The notes: generated by a model from the letters alone, not told the origin. DNA of 53,125 nt from Candidatus Ligilactobacillus excrementigallinarum (GCA_019114385.1 DXFP01000010.1:1-53125), one strand, 5' to 3'. Shown: positions 26,120-36,320, counted from the stretch's first letter. Program-made: numbers and translations.

Positions 26120-27025
26120 CTAATCTAATTCATTTAAATATGGAATTGATGGTTGTGCACCTAAACGTTGGACAGTAATTGAGGATGCACGATTACTAAA
26201 TCGAATTGCATCCGTCAAATTACTCAAATCCGGTTTCAACTTGCTGCTTAATGCACCAATAAATGTGTCTCCCGCAGCAGTTGTATCAATGGCTTTCACC
26301 TTAAATGCCGGAACAATGCCAGTTTCCCCTTGATAGCTATAAAATGTTCCGTGACTGCCTAGTGTAATCAACACTGCTTTTACTCCCAATGAATGCAATT
26401 TAACAGCTGCCTTTTGCATTTGACTTTCATCAGTAACTTTAATCCCCGTTAAAATTTCAGTCTCCGTTTCATTCGGAATAATTAAGTCCGTTAACTTGAG
26501 TAATTCAGTCGGAATTTCATCCACTGCTGGAGCCGGATTCAATAAAGTCGCAACTCCATTTTGCTTAGCAATTTCAAACGCCCGAATCGTACTATCAAGC
26601 GGCGTCTCAAACTGAGCAACTATCCAATTACTAGCAGCAATCAAATCTGCATGCGATTCAACATGTTTAGGAGCTAATTGCATATTGGCTCCGCCTAAAA
26701 CGTAAATGCTATTTTCCCCATCATCGCTAACAATTACGTAGGCTTGACCAGTTGAAGTCCGTAGTAATTTTTCTACTCCGGATAAATCAATTTTTTCCTC
26801 TGTAAGCAGCTCCATCATCATTTTACCAGCATCATCCTCCCCAATGGCACCAATAAAATGAGTATCCGCACCTAATCTTTTAGCAGCTACTGCTTGATTT
26901 GCACCTTTTCCGCCGCCTGCAGAAAATGATTCATTAATGTGAATGGTTTCTCCGCCTTTTGCCATTCTAGGGGTGCGAATGCTGCGATCTAAATTAATAC
27001 TTCCGATTACCGTAACATTATTCAT
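26120..27025 (-). CDS. rbsK: Ribokinase RbsK
   Basis: RbsK makes ribose-5-phosphate, which RpiA (37002) can also handle. The protein is 301 residues of the PfkB family. It has the N-terminal SINLDRSI..., the first signature GGKGANQAVAAKRLG (about residues 38-52) and the second DTTAAGDTFIGAL (about residues 250-262) with the catalytic Asp. The ribosome site is GAGGAG. It heads rbsK-rbsD-rbsU under a cre-containing promoter. No rbsR gene is next to it. Confidence 0.96.
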   Translation of the reverse strand: MNNVTVIGSINLDRSIRTPRMAKGGETIHINESFSAGGGKGANQAVAAKRLGADTHFIGAIGEDDAGKMMMELLTEEKIDLSGVEKLLRTSTGQAYVIVSDDGENSIYVLGGANMQLAPKHVESHADLIAASNWIVAQFETPLDSTIRAFEIAKQNGVATLLNPAPAVDEIPTELLKLTDLIIPNETETEILTGIKVTDESQMQKAAVKLHSLGVKAVLITLGSHGTFYSYQGETGIVPAFKVKAIDTTAAGDTFIGALSSKLKPDLSNLTDAIRFSNRASSITVQRLGAQPSIPYLNELD

Positions 27026-27049
27026 TACTCGTCACTCCTCATTTAAAAT

Positions 27050-27063
27050 GTTAAATCTTTAAC
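27050..27063. promoter_or_regulatory. Palindrome in the rbsK leader, possible regulator site
   Basis: GTTAAATCTTTAAC is a perfect 6-2-6 palindrome in the 5' untranslated region, 12 bases after the -10 box. A wider pair TGTTAA/TTAACA overlaps it. The position suits a repressor such as an RbsR, but no regulator gene is adjacent. Confidence 0.45.
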
Positions 27064-27074
27064 TTAACAAATTA

Positions 27075-27103
27075 AATATAGCAAAAATTGTAACCGATTT
27101 CAA
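27075..27103 (-). promoter_or_regulatory. rbs promoter with cre site
   Basis: -35 TTGAAA (27098-27103), 17-base spacer, -10 TATATT (27075-27080). The sequence TGAAATCGGTTACA (minus strand, 27089-27102) fits the catabolite-responsive consensus TGWAANCGNTWNCA at every position. It covers the -35 and part of the spacer, so CcpA binding should repress the operon when glucose is available. Confidence 0.85.
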
Positions 27104-27154
27104 TGTGCTTTCTTAATTTTCGTTATTTTTTCTTAATAAATGACCTAGACCAAT

Positions 27155-27967
27155 TTAATCATCTTTTAAAAATTTAAAAATTGCTTGGTCAACTTGCTGA
27201 TTTTCATGCAGATTACTATGTCCAGCTCTTTTACCATGAATCACTAATTCACGATAATTTTTAATATTCCACACTAAAAATCGTAATGATAGTGCTGAAT
27301 TTACCGAAACTTGTCCATCGGAATGCGAACCATTTTGTAAATTACCAGCAATATTCAAAAACTTAATTGCTGAAGGAATTCCCATTTGATGATCACGCAT
27401 CCACTGATACAACGGCGTCATTTTGACTGGCCCATCGGCGGTTAATTCATAATTTTCAATATATGGTGTCCGTTTACCGACTTCTAAATCATTAAATGGT
27501 GCACCGATTGTGACTACTTTTTCCACACTTGCAACTCGTTGATCTGTTCCAAATTGATTTAAATATTTTAATACCGAAACACATCCCATTGAATGCGCCA
27601 CAATATTAACTCGCGGTATCTGATAATAAAATTTTAACTGATTCAAAATTTTCCAAATCCACTTTACCTGCTGATCAACTTGGTCCCGATTTTCAAAAAA
27701 TAAGACCTGAGTCAACCCTTGCGGATTTCCTTGAAAATAAACCTTTCCTCGATGTGAAACAAAAATCATTCCTGTTTTTGTTCCCCAACCATTTTTTCCA
27801 AATCTTTTTAACATTCTGCCAAATGAAAAATAATTTCCGGCATATCCATGAATAAATAATGTTGGCGTTTTAATTTGATTTAATTGACAATTTTTAACTG
27901 TAGATGACCGCTGATACACGAATAGCAGCGCTGAAATCAGAGCTGCTATTGATACACGTTTATTCAA
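27155..27967 (-). CDS. Alpha/beta hydrolase, DUF915 family
   Basis: A 270-residue predicted extracytoplasmic or membrane-anchored hydrolase. Residues 4-18 (VSIAALISALLFVYQ) are a hydrophobic N-terminal segment. Then come LFIHGYAGN (oxyanion-loop region) and the nucleophile elbow AHSMG (Ser near residue 122). Asp in SHSDGQVS (near 214) and His in AGHSNLHEN (near 248) complete a likely triad. This family is common in lactobacilli, where its substrate is mostly unknown. The frame begins two bases after the nusG stop and starts with TTG. No good ribosome site is visible, so the start is uncertain. Confidence 0.85.
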   Translation of the reverse strand: MNKRVSIAALISALLFVYQRSSTVKNCQLNQIKTPTLFIHGYAGNYFSFGRMLKRFGKNGWGTKTGMIFVSHRGKVYFQGNPQGLTQVLFFENRDQVDQQVKWIWKILNQLKFYYQIPRVNIVAHSMGCVSVLKYLNQFGTDQRVASVEKVVTIGAPFNDLEVGKRTPYIENYELTADGPVKMTPLYQWMRDHQMGIPSAIKFLNIAGNLQNGSHSDGQVSVNSALSLRFLVWNIKNYRELVIHGKRAGHSNLHENQQVDQAIFKFLKDD

Positions 27968-27968
27968 A

Positions 27969-28520
27969 TTAAACCAAACTATCTACTTGATCAAAGTCCA
28001 CTTCAACATTTGTTTCGTGGCCCATCATCAAGATATTTCCTTTAATTTTTTGATGTTCGCCATCTACATTTGTAACCTTAATTACTTGACCTTTGAATGG
28101 TCCGTCAATAATTGAAACTGAATCGCCAACTTGAATCTTAAAGTTATTTTCATGCGTACTCATGCCTAATTGATGCAAAATATTATTAATTTCTGAATTC
28201 AATAATGGAGCTGGTTTACTACCTGAACCGTGAGAGCCAACAAAACCAGTTACGCCTGGTGTGTTACGTACGATATACCATGATTGATCTGTCATGACCA
28301 TTTCAACCAATACATAACCAGGAAAAGTCTTCAAAGTTTCTACTTTTTCTTTTCCAGTCTTGGTAGTTTCATGTTTTTCTTCTTCAGGAACGACTACCCG
28401 AAAAATATAGTCTTCCATTCCCATTGATTGTGCACGTGATTCAAGATTTTCTTTAACTTTATTTTCATATCCTGAATAAGTATGCAAAACATACCATTTC
28501 TTTTCCATTGTTTCAGCCAT
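27969..28520 (-). CDS. nusG: Transcription termination/antitermination factor NusG
   Basis: NusG links RNA polymerase to Rho and the ribosome. The protein is 183 residues. The NGN domain has WYVLHTYSGYENKVKENLE, FPGYVLVEMVMTDQSWYIVRN and TPGVTGFVGS. The C-terminal KOW domain is VGDSVSIIDGPFKGQVIKV. The start is ATG 28520 (MAETMEKK), with AGGA ten bases upstream. A terminator hairpin separates it from secE, so expression depends on read-through or on a promoter I cannot identify. Confidence 0.97.
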   Translation of the reverse strand: MAETMEKKWYVLHTYSGYENKVKENLESRAQSMGMEDYIFRVVVPEEEKHETTKTGKEKVETLKTFPGYVLVEMVMTDQSWYIVRNTPGVTGFVGSHGSGSKPAPLLNSEINNILHQLGMSTHENNFKIQVGDSVSIIDGPFKGQVIKVTNVDGEHQKIKGNILMMGHETNVEVDFDQVDSLV

Positions 28521-28560
28521 TTATTATCATTCCTTCTATGTTCTCTAAATTATGTAAAAT

Positions 28561-28589
28561 AAAAAAACTCCGCTTTGCGAAGTTTTTTT
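28561..28589 (-). terminator. Terminator hairpin between secE and nusG
   Basis: On the minus strand, ACTTCGC, loop AAA, GCGGAGT, then TTTTTTT. The A run before it makes it potentially bidirectional. Confidence 0.82.
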
Positions 28590-28626
28590 CAACTAACTGT
28601 AGTATAGCAAACTTCTCACCGTTTGA

Positions 28627-28791
28627 CTAGATAAGAGCGATTAAACCTTGTACTGCAGCATCAACAATTGCAAAAAATGCAACTAACGCTAGTGACATGA
28701 CAACTACTGTAGTCGTATCTTTACGAGTTTCTTTTGCAGTTTCCCATGTCGTATCTTTCATTGTTTGTACAACTTCTTTTAAGAATTTCAA
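28627..28791 (-). CDS. secE: Preprotein translocase subunit SecE
   Basis: SecE stabilises the SecY channel. My reading of the minus strand from TTG 28791 to TAG gives 54 residues. It has an amphipathic N-terminal helix (KFLKEVVQTMKDTTWETAK), the conserved RKDTTTVV and a single membrane helix (VMSLALVAFFAIVDAAV). This matches the short one-helix SecE of Firmicutes. GGGGCGAG precedes the TTG start. It lies 13 bases after rpmG and before nusG, its classic place. Confidence 0.95.
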   Translation of the reverse strand: MKFLKEVVQTMKDTTWETAKETRKDTTTVVVMSLALVAFFAIVDAAVQGLIALI

Positions 28792-28804
28792 GTGACTCGC
28801 CCCT

Positions 28805-28957
28805 TTATTTAGTTTCTCGATGAAGAGTGTGTTTATTACAATACTTACAAAATTTCTTAACTTCTAAACGTTCTGTTCGGTTAGGATTTTCAGTAATTGT
28901 GTAATTCCGTGAACCGCAAACTGAACATGCTAATGCAATTTTTCGTTTTGAAGACAT
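28805..28957 (-). CDS. rpmG: 50S ribosomal protein L33
   Basis: A 50-residue L33 read from ATG 28957 behind AGAAGGAG. It begins [20 protein letters not shown] and ends [17 protein letters not shown]. Both CxxC pairs (CSVC, CKYC) are kept, so this is the zinc-binding form. It is first gene of rpmG-secE, with a strong promoter upstream. Confidence 0.96.
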   Translation of the reverse strand: MSSKRKIALACSVCGSRNYTITENPNRTERLEVKKFCKYCNKHTLHRETK

Positions 28958-28985
28958 ATCTTTCTCCTTCTAAATTTCAAAAACC

Positions 28986-29015
28986 ACTATACAATTAATT
29001 TAACATGCCTGTCAA
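28986..29015 (-). promoter_or_regulatory. rpmG-secE promoter
   Basis: -35 TTGACA (29010-29015) matches consensus and -10 TATAGT (28986-28991) nearly does, with an 18-base spacer. It begins two bases after the rae1 stop codon. Confidence 0.85.
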
Positions 29016-29017
29016 GA

Positions 29018-29539
29018 TTAGTGGGATAAATCATCCCTTAACTTGGCTAACTTATCAAGTTGTTCATCATTCCATGGACTTTTACGGACCGTTGCCTGAA
29101 CCTGATAATTACGAGTAGCTTCAGCAACTTGTCGTTTAGCATGCTTGATATCTTGATATAATTCCCATGCTGGTTTTCGCAATGCTCCCTGCGAAAAGAC
29201 AGTCCACTGTTCTGCTTGATCACTTGTAGCGACCGTCACTTGATTCAAAGGATTTAAAAGTTTACCTGCTAAGGATTCAATATAACTGTCTGCCGTTTGT
29301 CCTTCATCTGTCCAGATAATATGCAAATTATACTGATCATAGCTTTGAGAAAGTCCAGGCACATACATTGCATCAAAAACAACAATAATTTCCATATCAA
29401 TTTGTTTATGGTAACTTGATAAAATTTTTAATAATAAATCCCGTGCATCTTCTAACCGATCTGCTTTCTTTAATTTATCTAATTCAGGCCAATTACCAAT
29501 CATATTATAAGCATCGACGATTAAAATCCGCTGTTTCAT
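29018..29539 (-). CDS. rae1: NYN-domain ribonuclease Rae1 (YacP)
   Basis: Rae1 is a ribosome-associated endoribonuclease that cleaves certain mRNAs in the A site. The protein is 173 residues. The PIN-like NYN fold shows ILIVDAYNMIGNWPEL (first acidic residue), VVFDAMYVPG and TDEGQTADSYIESLAG, with VATSDQAEQ giving further acidic residues. It lies four bases from rlmB in the cysS-mrnC-rlmB-rae1 group. The sigH gene that follows it in Bacillus is absent: rpmG comes next. Confidence 0.94.
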   Translation of the reverse strand: MKQRILIVDAYNMIGNWPELDKLKKADRLEDARDLLLKILSSYHKQIDMEIIVVFDAMYVPGLSQSYDQYNLHIIWTDEGQTADSYIESLAGKLLNPLNQVTVATSDQAEQWTVFSQGALRKPAWELYQDIKHAKRQVAEATRNYQVQATVRKSPWNDEQLDKLAKLRDDLSH

Positions 29540-29542
29540 TTA

Positions 29543-30289
29543 TTACACTCCTCGTGATGTAAAAGCTTGATACATCAATAAACTAGCAGCAACACTGGCA
29601 TTTAAACTTTGCACATGTCCGACCATTGGAATAGTCAGCATTTCATCACATTCTTTTTTAAGTAAAGGAGAAATCCCCTTACCTTCATTGCCGATCACCA
29701 TTGCTGTAGGTCCTTTTGCACTCCACTTGCGAAAATCTTTTCCTTGCATATCTGTACCAAAAACCCACATTCCGCGTTCTTTTAATTGTTTAACTGTTTG
29801 AACTAAATTAGTTACCCGTACTACTGGGACATACTCAATTGCTCCCGTAGAAGTCTTGGCCACCGTTGCGGTTAATTGAACTGCTCTGCGTTTAGGAATA
29901 ATTACTCCATGAATTCCAGCAGCATCCGCCGTTCTCAAAATTGAACCTAAGTTATGCGGATCTTCAATTCCATCCAAAATCAAAAACAAAGGATCTTCGT
30001 TTTTAGCTGCAGCACGTGCGAATAAATCATCAATTTCTGCATATTTAAAAGCTGCAACTGTCAATACCACTCCTTGATGATTTTGCCCATTGCATAATTG
30101 ATCCAGTTTTGATTTTGGAACTTGAGAAACAATGATTCCTTTTTGCTTAGCCTTAGTAACAATCTCTGCTAATGCATCTGAATTAGATCCAGCCTGAACA
30201 AACACTTTGTTAATTGTCTGATTGGATTTTAATGCTGCCATTGCTGGATGACGGCCAATTACCATTTCATTATTTTGCTTTTGAGCCAT
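29543..30289 (-). CDS. rlmB: 23S rRNA (guanosine-2'-O)-methyltransferase RlmB
   Basis: A SpoU/TrmH-class trefoil-knot methyltransferase that acts on the ribose of a 23S rRNA guanosine. The protein is 248 residues. The N-terminal substrate-binding domain starts [13 protein letters not shown]. The three motifs are [37 protein letters not shown] and [19 protein letters not shown]. The start at 30289 lies 20 bases inside mrnC and has GAGGAGGG upstream. Confidence 0.95.
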   Translation of the reverse strand: MAQKQNNEMVIGRHPAMAALKSNQTINKVFVQAGSNSDALAEIVTKAKQKGIIVSQVPKSKLDQLCNGQNHQGVVLTVAAFKYAEIDDLFARAAAKNEDPLFLILDGIEDPHNLGSILRTADAAGIHGVIIPKRRAVQLTATVAKTSTGAIEYVPVVRVTNLVQTVKQLKERGMWVFGTDMQGKDFRKWSAKGPTAMVIGNEGKGISPLLKKECDEMLTIPMVGHVQSLNASVAASLLMYQAFTSRGV

Positions 30290-30689
30290 TATTTAAATTT
30301 CCCTCCTCAACCGTTTTAATACACCATGCTGCTAATTCATCTAATCTTTGCTTTTGTTCGCTTAAATATAGATAACCAAATAACGCTTCAAATCCAGTTG
30401 AAATTCGATAAGTCATCACTGAAGTATTTTTGGCTGAGGTATGACTCTTAGCATTTCTCCCGCGATGGAAATATTCTAGTTCCGTTTCAGTAAGCAAATT
30501 TTGTTTTTCCATTTCACCAACTAAAAATGCTTGCGCCTTTGCTGAAACATATCGTGTTGCTAAATGGTGCAATTTGGTTGGCTTAGTTAAACCTTGTTGT
30601 AATAAATGTCGGCGCACATATACTTCATAAACTGCATCGCCAATATATGCCAATGCAATTCCATTCATTTGATTATAATCTGCAATCAT
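30270..30689 (-). CDS. mrnC: Mini-ribonuclease III MrnC
   Basis: MrnC trims the ends of pre-23S rRNA. It is an RNase III catalytic domain with no dsRNA-binding domain. The protein is 139 residues. The signature [18 protein letters not shown] (residues 13-30) holds the catalytic acidic residues. [29 protein letters not shown] contains the second cluster (quoted here in parts: [12 protein letters not shown]). ATG directly follows the cysS stop, and GGAGAAG is the ribosome site. Confidence 0.95.
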   Translation of the reverse strand: MIADYNQMNGIALAYIGDAVYEVYVRRHLLQQGLTKPTKLHHLATRYVSAKAQAFLVGEMEKQNLLTETELEYFHRGRNAKSHTSAKNTSVMTYRISTGFEALFGYLYLSEQKQRLDELAAWCIKTVEEGNLNNGSKAK

Positions 30690-32093
30690 TTACTCTCTTC
30701 TCCATCTTGTTCCTTGCGCAGTATCTTCTAAGATAATCCCTTGAGCTTTTAATTGATCACGAATTTCGTCACTCAATTGATAATCCTTAGCTTGCCGTGC
30801 TTGATTCCGTTTTTCAATCAACTTTTCAATTTCACCGTCTAATAATTCTGCTTGAGGCATCTTAATTCCTAACACTGAAGTTATCTTAGTAAATTCGTTC
30901 AGCATGAAATGAATTGTATCGCACTTTACAACTGATTGTTCGCTATAAATATTCATTAATTTGGCCATTTCATAAATTGATGTCATTCCATTTTGCACAT
31001 TGAAATCATCATCCATTGCAGTTACAAAAGCTGTAATTTGTGTTTTAAAGGCTTTTTCTTGCTGTTCATCTATTCCTTCAGCAGCATCTTGCAAGCGATA
31101 GTTTAAATTGCGGTATGCCGTTGTTAATTTTTCTAAATTATTTTTGGCTTCCTGCAAATTTTCTTCAGTGTATTGGATTGGCCGCCGATAATGTGTCGTT
31201 GACATAAAGAAACGTACAACTTGCGGATCGACTTTTTTGACTAAATCATGTACAGTAACAAAGTTGCCCAATGATTTACTCATCTTTTCATTTTCTTTGC
31301 CAATTGTGACAAAACCATTATGCATCCAATAATTTACAAAGCGTTTTTCTGTTTTTGATTCACTTTGAGCAATTTCATTTTCATGGTGCGGAAATTCCAA
31401 ATCAGCACCGCCTGCATGAATATCAATTGTATCTGCTAAATATTTAGTTGCCATTACAGAACATTCAATGTGCCAGCCTGGACGTCCTTTACCCCAAGGA
31501 GAATCCCATGAAATTTCATTTGGTTTAGCTTTTTTCCATAATGCAAAATCAAGTGGATCTTCTTTTTTTGCTTGTTCTTCGGCAGTAATTCGTTCACTTG
31601 CACCTTGCTCTAAATCATCAATTGCTTGTCCAGATAATTGACCATAATTCTTAAATTTGCGAGTCCGAAAATATACATCTCCATCTGCAGCATAGGCAGC
31701 ACCTTTTTCAATTAAGTCTTGGACAAAATCGATAATTTCTTGCATATTATCCATTACTCGCGGATTAATCGTAGCACGCTTGATATTTAATGCATCAGTA
31801 TCAGCATAAAAGGCATTAATGTACTTTTCTGTTAATTCTGAAACACTCATTCCGGTTTCATTACTTGCTTTAATAATTTTATCGTCAACATCCGTAAAGT
31901 TTGAAACGTATGTTACGTCATAGCCGCGATATTCTAAATATCTTCTCACAGTATCAAAAGCAACTGCACTGCGCGCATTGCCGATATGAATGTAATTATA
32001 GACTGTCGGACCACAAACATACATCATTACTTTTCCAGGATGGATTGGTTTAAATTCTTCTTTTTGATTAGTAAGTGTATTATATATTTGCAT
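30690..32093 (-). CDS. cysS: Cysteine-tRNA ligase CysS
   Basis: A class I aminoacyl-tRNA synthetase, 467 residues. It has the HIGH motif [14 protein letters not shown] (about residues 35-48), zinc ligands [16 protein letters not shown] and [10 protein letters not shown], and the KMSKS motif KMSKSLGNF (about residues 263-271). I start it at ATG 32093, with AGGTG six bases upstream. A GTG three codons earlier overlaps that site. It follows gltX after a terminator hairpin. No T-box leader is visible. Confidence 0.97.
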   Translation of the reverse strand: MQIYNTLTNQKEEFKPIHPGKVMMYVCGPTVYNYIHIGNARSAVAFDTVRRYLEYRGYDVTYVSNFTDVDDKIIKASNETGMSVSELTEKYINAFYADTDALNIKRATINPRVMDNMQEIIDFVQDLIEKGAAYAADGDVYFRTRKFKNYGQLSGQAIDDLEQGASERITAEEQAKKEDPLDFALWKKAKPNEISWDSPWGKGRPGWHIECSVMATKYLADTIDIHAGGADLEFPHHENEIAQSESKTEKRFVNYWMHNGFVTIGKENEKMSKSLGNFVTVHDLVKKVDPQVVRFFMSTTHYRRPIQYTEENLQEAKNNLEKLTTAYRNLNYRLQDAAEGIDEQQEKAFKTQITAFVTAMDDDFNVQNGMTSIYEMAKLMNIYSEQSVVKCDTIHFMLNEFTKITSVLGIKMPQAELLDGEIEKLIEKRNQARQAKDYQLSDEIRDQLKAQGIILEDTAQGTRWRRE

Positions 32094-32112
32094 TCTTTTC
32101 ACCTATTTAAAT

Positions 32113-32146
32113 AAAAAGGCTGTGACGTTCAAGTTGCAGCCTTTTT
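32113..32146 (-). terminator. Terminator hairpin between gltX and cysS
   Basis: AAAAAGGCTG and CAGCCTTTTT are perfect 10-bp arms around a 14-base loop. The AT runs on both sides suit termination in either direction. The core AGGCTG...TGAC...CAGCCT resembles the short-hairpin module of the dispersed element. Confidence 0.85.
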
Positions 32147-32159
32147 ACATATTCTAATA

Positions 32160-33650
32160 TTACTCGCCAATTTCCTTTAATGTTTGTTCAAGATGCTTCA
32201 AAGCCTTTTCACGACCAAGCAATTCAATTGATGGTGCCAAATCGGGACCATGCATTGCACGCGTTGTTGCAATCCGAATTGGCATGTACAATGCCCGTCC
32301 TCGAATCTTCTTGTCTTTTTGAATTGCTTTAATTGTATCTTGAATTGCTACAGCATCAAAGATTGGTAAATCTTTTACTCGTTCAGCAAATTCATGTAAT
32401 ACAACTGGAGCTGTGTCAGCTGATAATTCTTCCTTAGCAGCATCATCCAGTTGATCAGGTTCTGTAAAGAATACATCTGCCATTTCAACAATTTGGTGGG
32501 TATATGACATTTGTTGTTTATACAAATGAATCAATTGACGCGCCCATTCAATTGTTGCAGCATCTGGATTTTTCTTAACCTTGCCTGCTTTAATTAATTG
32601 TTGTAAAGCTGAATCCGTAATTAAATCATCATTAGCATTCTTGATGTATTGGTTATTAATCCATTCCAACTTCTTTTCATCAAATGCTGCTGGTGATTTA
32701 CTTAGCCGGTTAGGATCAAACATCTTGATAAATTCACGTTGATTAAAAATTTCTGATTCGCCGACTGGTGACCAGCCAAGTAAAGTAATAAAGTTAAACA
32801 TTGCTTCTGGCAAGTAGCCCAATGAACGATATTGTTCGATAAATTGCAAAATCGTTTCGTCACGTTTGCTTAACTTCTTACCAGTTTCAGAATTAATAAT
32901 TAATGACATGTGACCGAATTGAGGTGGTTCCCAACCAAATGCTTCATAAACTACTAATTGCTTAGGAGTATTTGCAACGTGATCATCGCCCCGTAAAACA
33001 TGTGAAATTTCCATCATGTGATCATCAACAACTACAGCAAAGTTGTAGGTTGGCATTCCATCCCGTTTTTGAATGACAAAATCGCCGCCGATTGTATCTG
33101 ATTGGAAACTAATATGTCCTTTAACAATATCGTCCCATTCGTATGTCTTGTTGTGCGGAACCCGAATCCGAATAACCGGCTTAATACCGTTAGCACGTGC
33201 TTCTGCTTGTTTAGCAGCAATTTCATCATCAGACATACCTTCATATTCGTATACATAACGTGGAGCTTCGCCGCGAGCCTTTTGTTCTTCCCGTTGCTTT
33301 TCCAATTCTTCTTCTGTCATGTATGATTCATATGCCAAACCTTTGTCCAATAATTCTTGAATTAATGGTTTGTAGATGTCTTTTCGTTCTGATTGACGAT
33401 ATGGACCATATTTACCGGGCTTGTCTGGACCTTCATCCCAATCAATTCCTAACCATGCAAGGTTGTCCATTTGACTGCGTTCACCGTCTGCGACATTCCG
33501 CTTGGTATCTGTATCTTCAATCCGTAAAATAAATTTTCCTTTATTGTGTCGAGCAAATAAATAGTTAAATAATGCTGTTCGTGCATTACCGATATGCAAG
33601 TGGCCTGTTGGACTTGGTGCATAACGTACTCTGACTTTACTTTTAGCCAT
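32160..33650 (-). CDS. gltX: Glutamate-tRNA ligase GltX
   Basis: A class I synthetase, 496 residues. The HIGH motif is in [19 protein letters not shown] (residues 11-29) and the KMSKS equivalent is [13 protein letters not shown]. Genomes of this type usually charge both tRNA-Glu and tRNA-Gln with this enzyme and then use GatCAB. That is family knowledge: no gat genes lie here. The C-terminal anticodon-binding domain is complete. The ribosome site is GGAAGAGGCG. It is the usual neighbour of radA-yacL and cysS. Confidence 0.97.
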   Translation of the reverse strand: MAKSKVRVRYAPSPTGHLHIGNARTALFNYLFARHNKGKFILRIEDTDTKRNVADGERSQMDNLAWLGIDWDEGPDKPGKYGPYRQSERKDIYKPLIQELLDKGLAYESYMTEEELEKQREEQKARGEAPRYVYEYEGMSDDEIAAKQAEARANGIKPVIRIRVPHNKTYEWDDIVKGHISFQSDTIGGDFVIQKRDGMPTYNFAVVVDDHMMEISHVLRGDDHVANTPKQLVVYEAFGWEPPQFGHMSLIINSETGKKLSKRDETILQFIEQYRSLGYLPEAMFNFITLLGWSPVGESEIFNQREFIKMFDPNRLSKSPAAFDEKKLEWINNQYIKNANDDLITDSALQQLIKAGKVKKNPDAATIEWARQLIHLYKQQMSYTHQIVEMADVFFTEPDQLDDAAKEELSADTAPVVLHEFAERVKDLPIFDAVAIQDTIKAIQKDKKIRGRALYMPIRIATTRAMHGPDLAPSIELLGREKALKHLEQTLKEIGE

Positions 33651-33811
33651 GATAACGCCTCTTCCTTAAAAGTTTGCAGAGATTTTTCAGTCTCTATAAA
33701 TTGAATTCTAATCGCTCTTGATTAATTTAACGATTTTATTTCTACATCTCTGTGTATACTACTGTTTAATTTTACACTGATTCGAATAAAAAATAAATGT
33801 TTCTGAAATAA
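33651..33811 (-). other. Leader region between yacL and gltX
   Basis: This 161-base gap has no gene. I see candidate -10 boxes on the minus strand (TAAAAT near 33768, TATACA near 33753) without convincing -35 boxes, and a small hairpin AGAGA...TCTCT (about 33680-33698). There is no T-box motif. A gltX promoter is probably here. Confidence 0.4.
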
Positions 33812-34921
33812 TTAATTTTTTTCTTTTAATTCTCGCTTAGAATGCGCTAATTTTGCAAAAATCATTCGACCTGCATCCGTCTGAATTGCACTTGTAACTT
33901 CGACTTCAACGGGTTTATTCATAAAGAACTTTCCATCTTCAACGACAATCATTGTCCCATCGTCCAAGTAAGCAACTCCTTGTTGTCTTTCAGTTCCGTT
34001 TTTAATAATTGTCACCTGTAATTTTTCACCTGGAATTACCCGCGGCTTCAATGATTTAGCTAATTGATTAATATTTAGCACACGAACATTTTGAAATTCA
34101 CTGACTTTATTTAAGTTATAGTCATTCGTAATAATTTCCGCATCCATAAGTTTAGCTAATTTAATTAATTTACTATCTACTTCTTGAATGTCATCAAAAT
34201 CTCCGTCATACATTTCAATTGGAACAACTTTTTCTTCACGCAGTTTATTTAAAATATCTAAACCGCGCCGTCCACGAACTCGCTTAATACTGTCACCTGA
34301 ATCTGCAATGTATTGCAATTCATATAATACAAAGTTTGGTACTACTAATGTCCCCTCTAAGAAGCCAGTTTTGACTAAATCATAAATACGACCGTCAATT
34401 AAAATGTTAGTATCAAGCAACTTATAGTGATAAAAATTTTGACCTGCCTTACGTTCAAGAACCGTTCCCTGAGTAGCATCTTTTTCTTTTTTCTTTTTCA
34501 AGAAAAGGCCTTTTACTTCACGTGTTCGAGAACGTCCTACGACAAATCCCAAATAGCCAAATACTAATAGCAAAACAATTGGTAGAAAAGTATTCACAAA
34601 AATTGAATGGGCACGGGTTAACGGCGTAGTAATTAAAAATCCTAATAATAATGCCAATATAATTGCAACTACTTCAGAAATTAAATTTTCTGTTTTTTGC
34701 CGCAACAGTACCTTTTCAACTCTTTGAATGATTTTTTCTAACGGATCAACCACAATAAATGAAATTAATGTAAAGCCAATCAGTCCTAATAACATGTTAA
34801 CAAAGGCGTTGGCAAGCCACGGATTACTGATGTGTAACGCTGCCCAAAATTGTGGTAAAAAAGAATAGCCGGCACCGATTCCCAGCACCATCAGCATAAT
34901 TCGAATTAATTTTTTTCGCAT
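33812..34921 (-). CDS. yacL: PIN/TRAM-domain membrane protein YacL
   Basis: The protein is 369 residues. About four membrane helices cover residues 5-130. A PIN-like ribonuclease domain begins at LLDTNILIDGRIYDLVKTG (about residue 168) and includes TNDYNLNKVSEFQ. A TRAM domain (RNA-binding) occupies about residues 300-365 (GEKLQVTIIKNGTERQQGVAYLDDGT in part). The exact role is unknown. It is 15 bases after radA, as in Bacillus. I start it at ATG 34921. Confidence 0.92.
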   Translation of the reverse strand: MRKKLIRIMLMVLGIGAGYSFLPQFWAALHISNPWLANAFVNMLLGLIGFTLISFIVVDPLEKIIQRVEKVLLRQKTENLISEVVAIILALLLGFLITTPLTRAHSIFVNTFLPIVLLLVFGYLGFVVGRSRTREVKGLFLKKKKEKDATQGTVLERKAGQNFYHYKLLDTNILIDGRIYDLVKTGFLEGTLVVPNFVLYELQYIADSGDSIKRVRGRRGLDILNKLREEKVVPIEMYDGDFDDIQEVDSKLIKLAKLMDAEIITNDYNLNKVSEFQNVRVLNINQLAKSLKPRVIPGEKLQVTIIKNGTERQQGVAYLDDGTMIVVEDGKFFMNKPVEVEVTSAIQTDAGRMIFAKLAHSKRELKEKN

Positions 34922-34936
34922 CAAATCACTTCTTTT

Positions 34937-36307
34937 CTAGTTAAAAACATATTTCAGCGTTTCAGCCAAAGTTTGAACTCCAATTACTTGAATCCCTGCT
35001 GGTTTTTCCCAGCCATCTAAATTATTTTTAGGAACAAAAGCCCGTTTAAAACCTAATTTGGCAGCTTCTGCTACTCGTTGTTCAATTCGGTTAACACTGC
35101 GCACTTCACCGGTTAATCCTAATTCTCCAATAAAACAATCGGTGGGTGAAGTTTCTGCATCCCGATAACTGGAAACAATACTGATTGCAATCGATAAATC
35201 AATTGCTGGTTCATCCAGTTTAACTCCGCCTGCTGCTTTCAAATAAGCATCTTGATTTTGCAATAATAACCCTGCACGTTTTTCCAAAACTGCCATAATC
35301 AATGCCACCCGATTATGATCTAATCCGGTAGTTGTTCGTTTTGCATTTCCAAAAGCTGTAGGAGTTACCAATGCCTGAATTTCAACTAAAATCGGCCTAG
35401 TTCCTTCAAGTGAAACTACCACTGAAGAGCCCGTTGCACCGCGCAAACGCTCTTCCAAAAAAACTTCTGAAGGATTAGCAACTTCAACTAATCCCGCTTG
35501 TTTCATTTCAAAGATTCCAATTTCGTTTGTTGAACCAAAACGATTTTTTACAGCCCGCAAAATCCGATATGCCCGGTGTTGATCACCTTCAAAATATAAC
35601 ACCGTATCAACCATATGTTCCAAAATTTTAGGTCCGGCAATTGCTCCGCCTTTAGTCACATGACCAACAACAAAGATAGTTACTGAGTTCGTTTTCGCAA
35701 TTTTCATTAAATCCGAAGTTACTTCCCGAATTTGAGCAACACTGCCGACCGCGGATGACATTTCTGGTTCCTGCATTGTCTGAACTGAATCGATAATTAC
35801 ATAGTCAGGTTTTAACTCTTCGATGTTCTGACGAATACGATCCATATTTGTTTCCGGATATAAATAAAAGTTGCTGCCGCCCACACCTAATCGATTAGCG
35901 CGCAATTTAATTTGAATCGCACTTTCTTCACCAGAAACATATAACACTTTTTGTTTTTGAGCTAATTGTCCAGAAACCTGTAATAGCAGCGTTGATTTAC
36001 CAATTCCTGGATCACCGCCAATCAAGACTAATGAACCTGGAACAATTCCGCCGCCCAAAACACGGTTAAATTCTTCATAACTGGTTTTCACTCGGGGAGT
36101 TTCACTTGTTGAAACTTGATCAATCAATTGCGGTTTAACTTCTGTCCCAGTAAAAGTTGTATGTGGTCGAGCTTTAGTTGCTGCTGGCTCGGATTTCACT
36201 TCTTCTACCAAGGTATTCCATGCACCGCAATTCGGACAGCGACCTAGATATCTGGGTGAAACATAGCCGCATTCTTGACATACATATTGTGTTTTTGTTT
36301 TTGCCAT
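34937..36307 (-). CDS. radA: DNA repair helicase RadA (Sms)
   Basis: RadA promotes branch migration in recombination and transformation. The protein is 456 residues. It has the N-terminal zinc finger (CQECGY...CPNCGAW), Walker [13 protein letters not shown] (about residues 92-103), the RadA-specific [11 protein letters not shown] motif and a C-terminal Lon-like domain ([20 protein letters not shown]). It lies 13 bases after dut. dut-radA-yacL is a probable operon. Confidence 0.97.
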   Translation of the reverse strand: MAKTKTQYVCQECGYVSPRYLGRCPNCGAWNTLVEEVKSEPAATKARPHTTFTGTEVKPQLIDQVSTSETPRVKTSYEEFNRVLGGGIVPGSLVLIGGDPGIGKSTLLLQVSGQLAQKQKVLYVSGEESAIQIKLRANRLGVGGSNFYLYPETNMDRIRQNIEELKPDYVIIDSVQTMQEPEMSSAVGSVAQIREVTSDLMKIAKTNSVTIFVVGHVTKGGAIAGPKILEHMVDTVLYFEGDQHRAYRILRAVKNRFGSTNEIGIFEMKQAGLVEVANPSEVFLEERLRGATGSSVVVSLEGTRPILVEIQALVTPTAFGNAKRTTTGLDHNRVALIMAVLEKRAGLLLQNQDAYLKAAGGVKLDEPAIDLSIAISIVSSYRDAETSPTDCFIGELGLTGEVRSVNRIEQRVAEAAKLGFKRAFVPKNNLDGWEKPAGIQVIGVQTLAETLKYVFN

Positions 36308-36320
36308 CTATTTTCGCCTG

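Noticed and set aside
33651..33811. Possible T-box riboswitch before gltX or cysS
   Set aside because: No AGGGTGGNACCGCG-type antiterminator motif or specifier loop is present in either leader.
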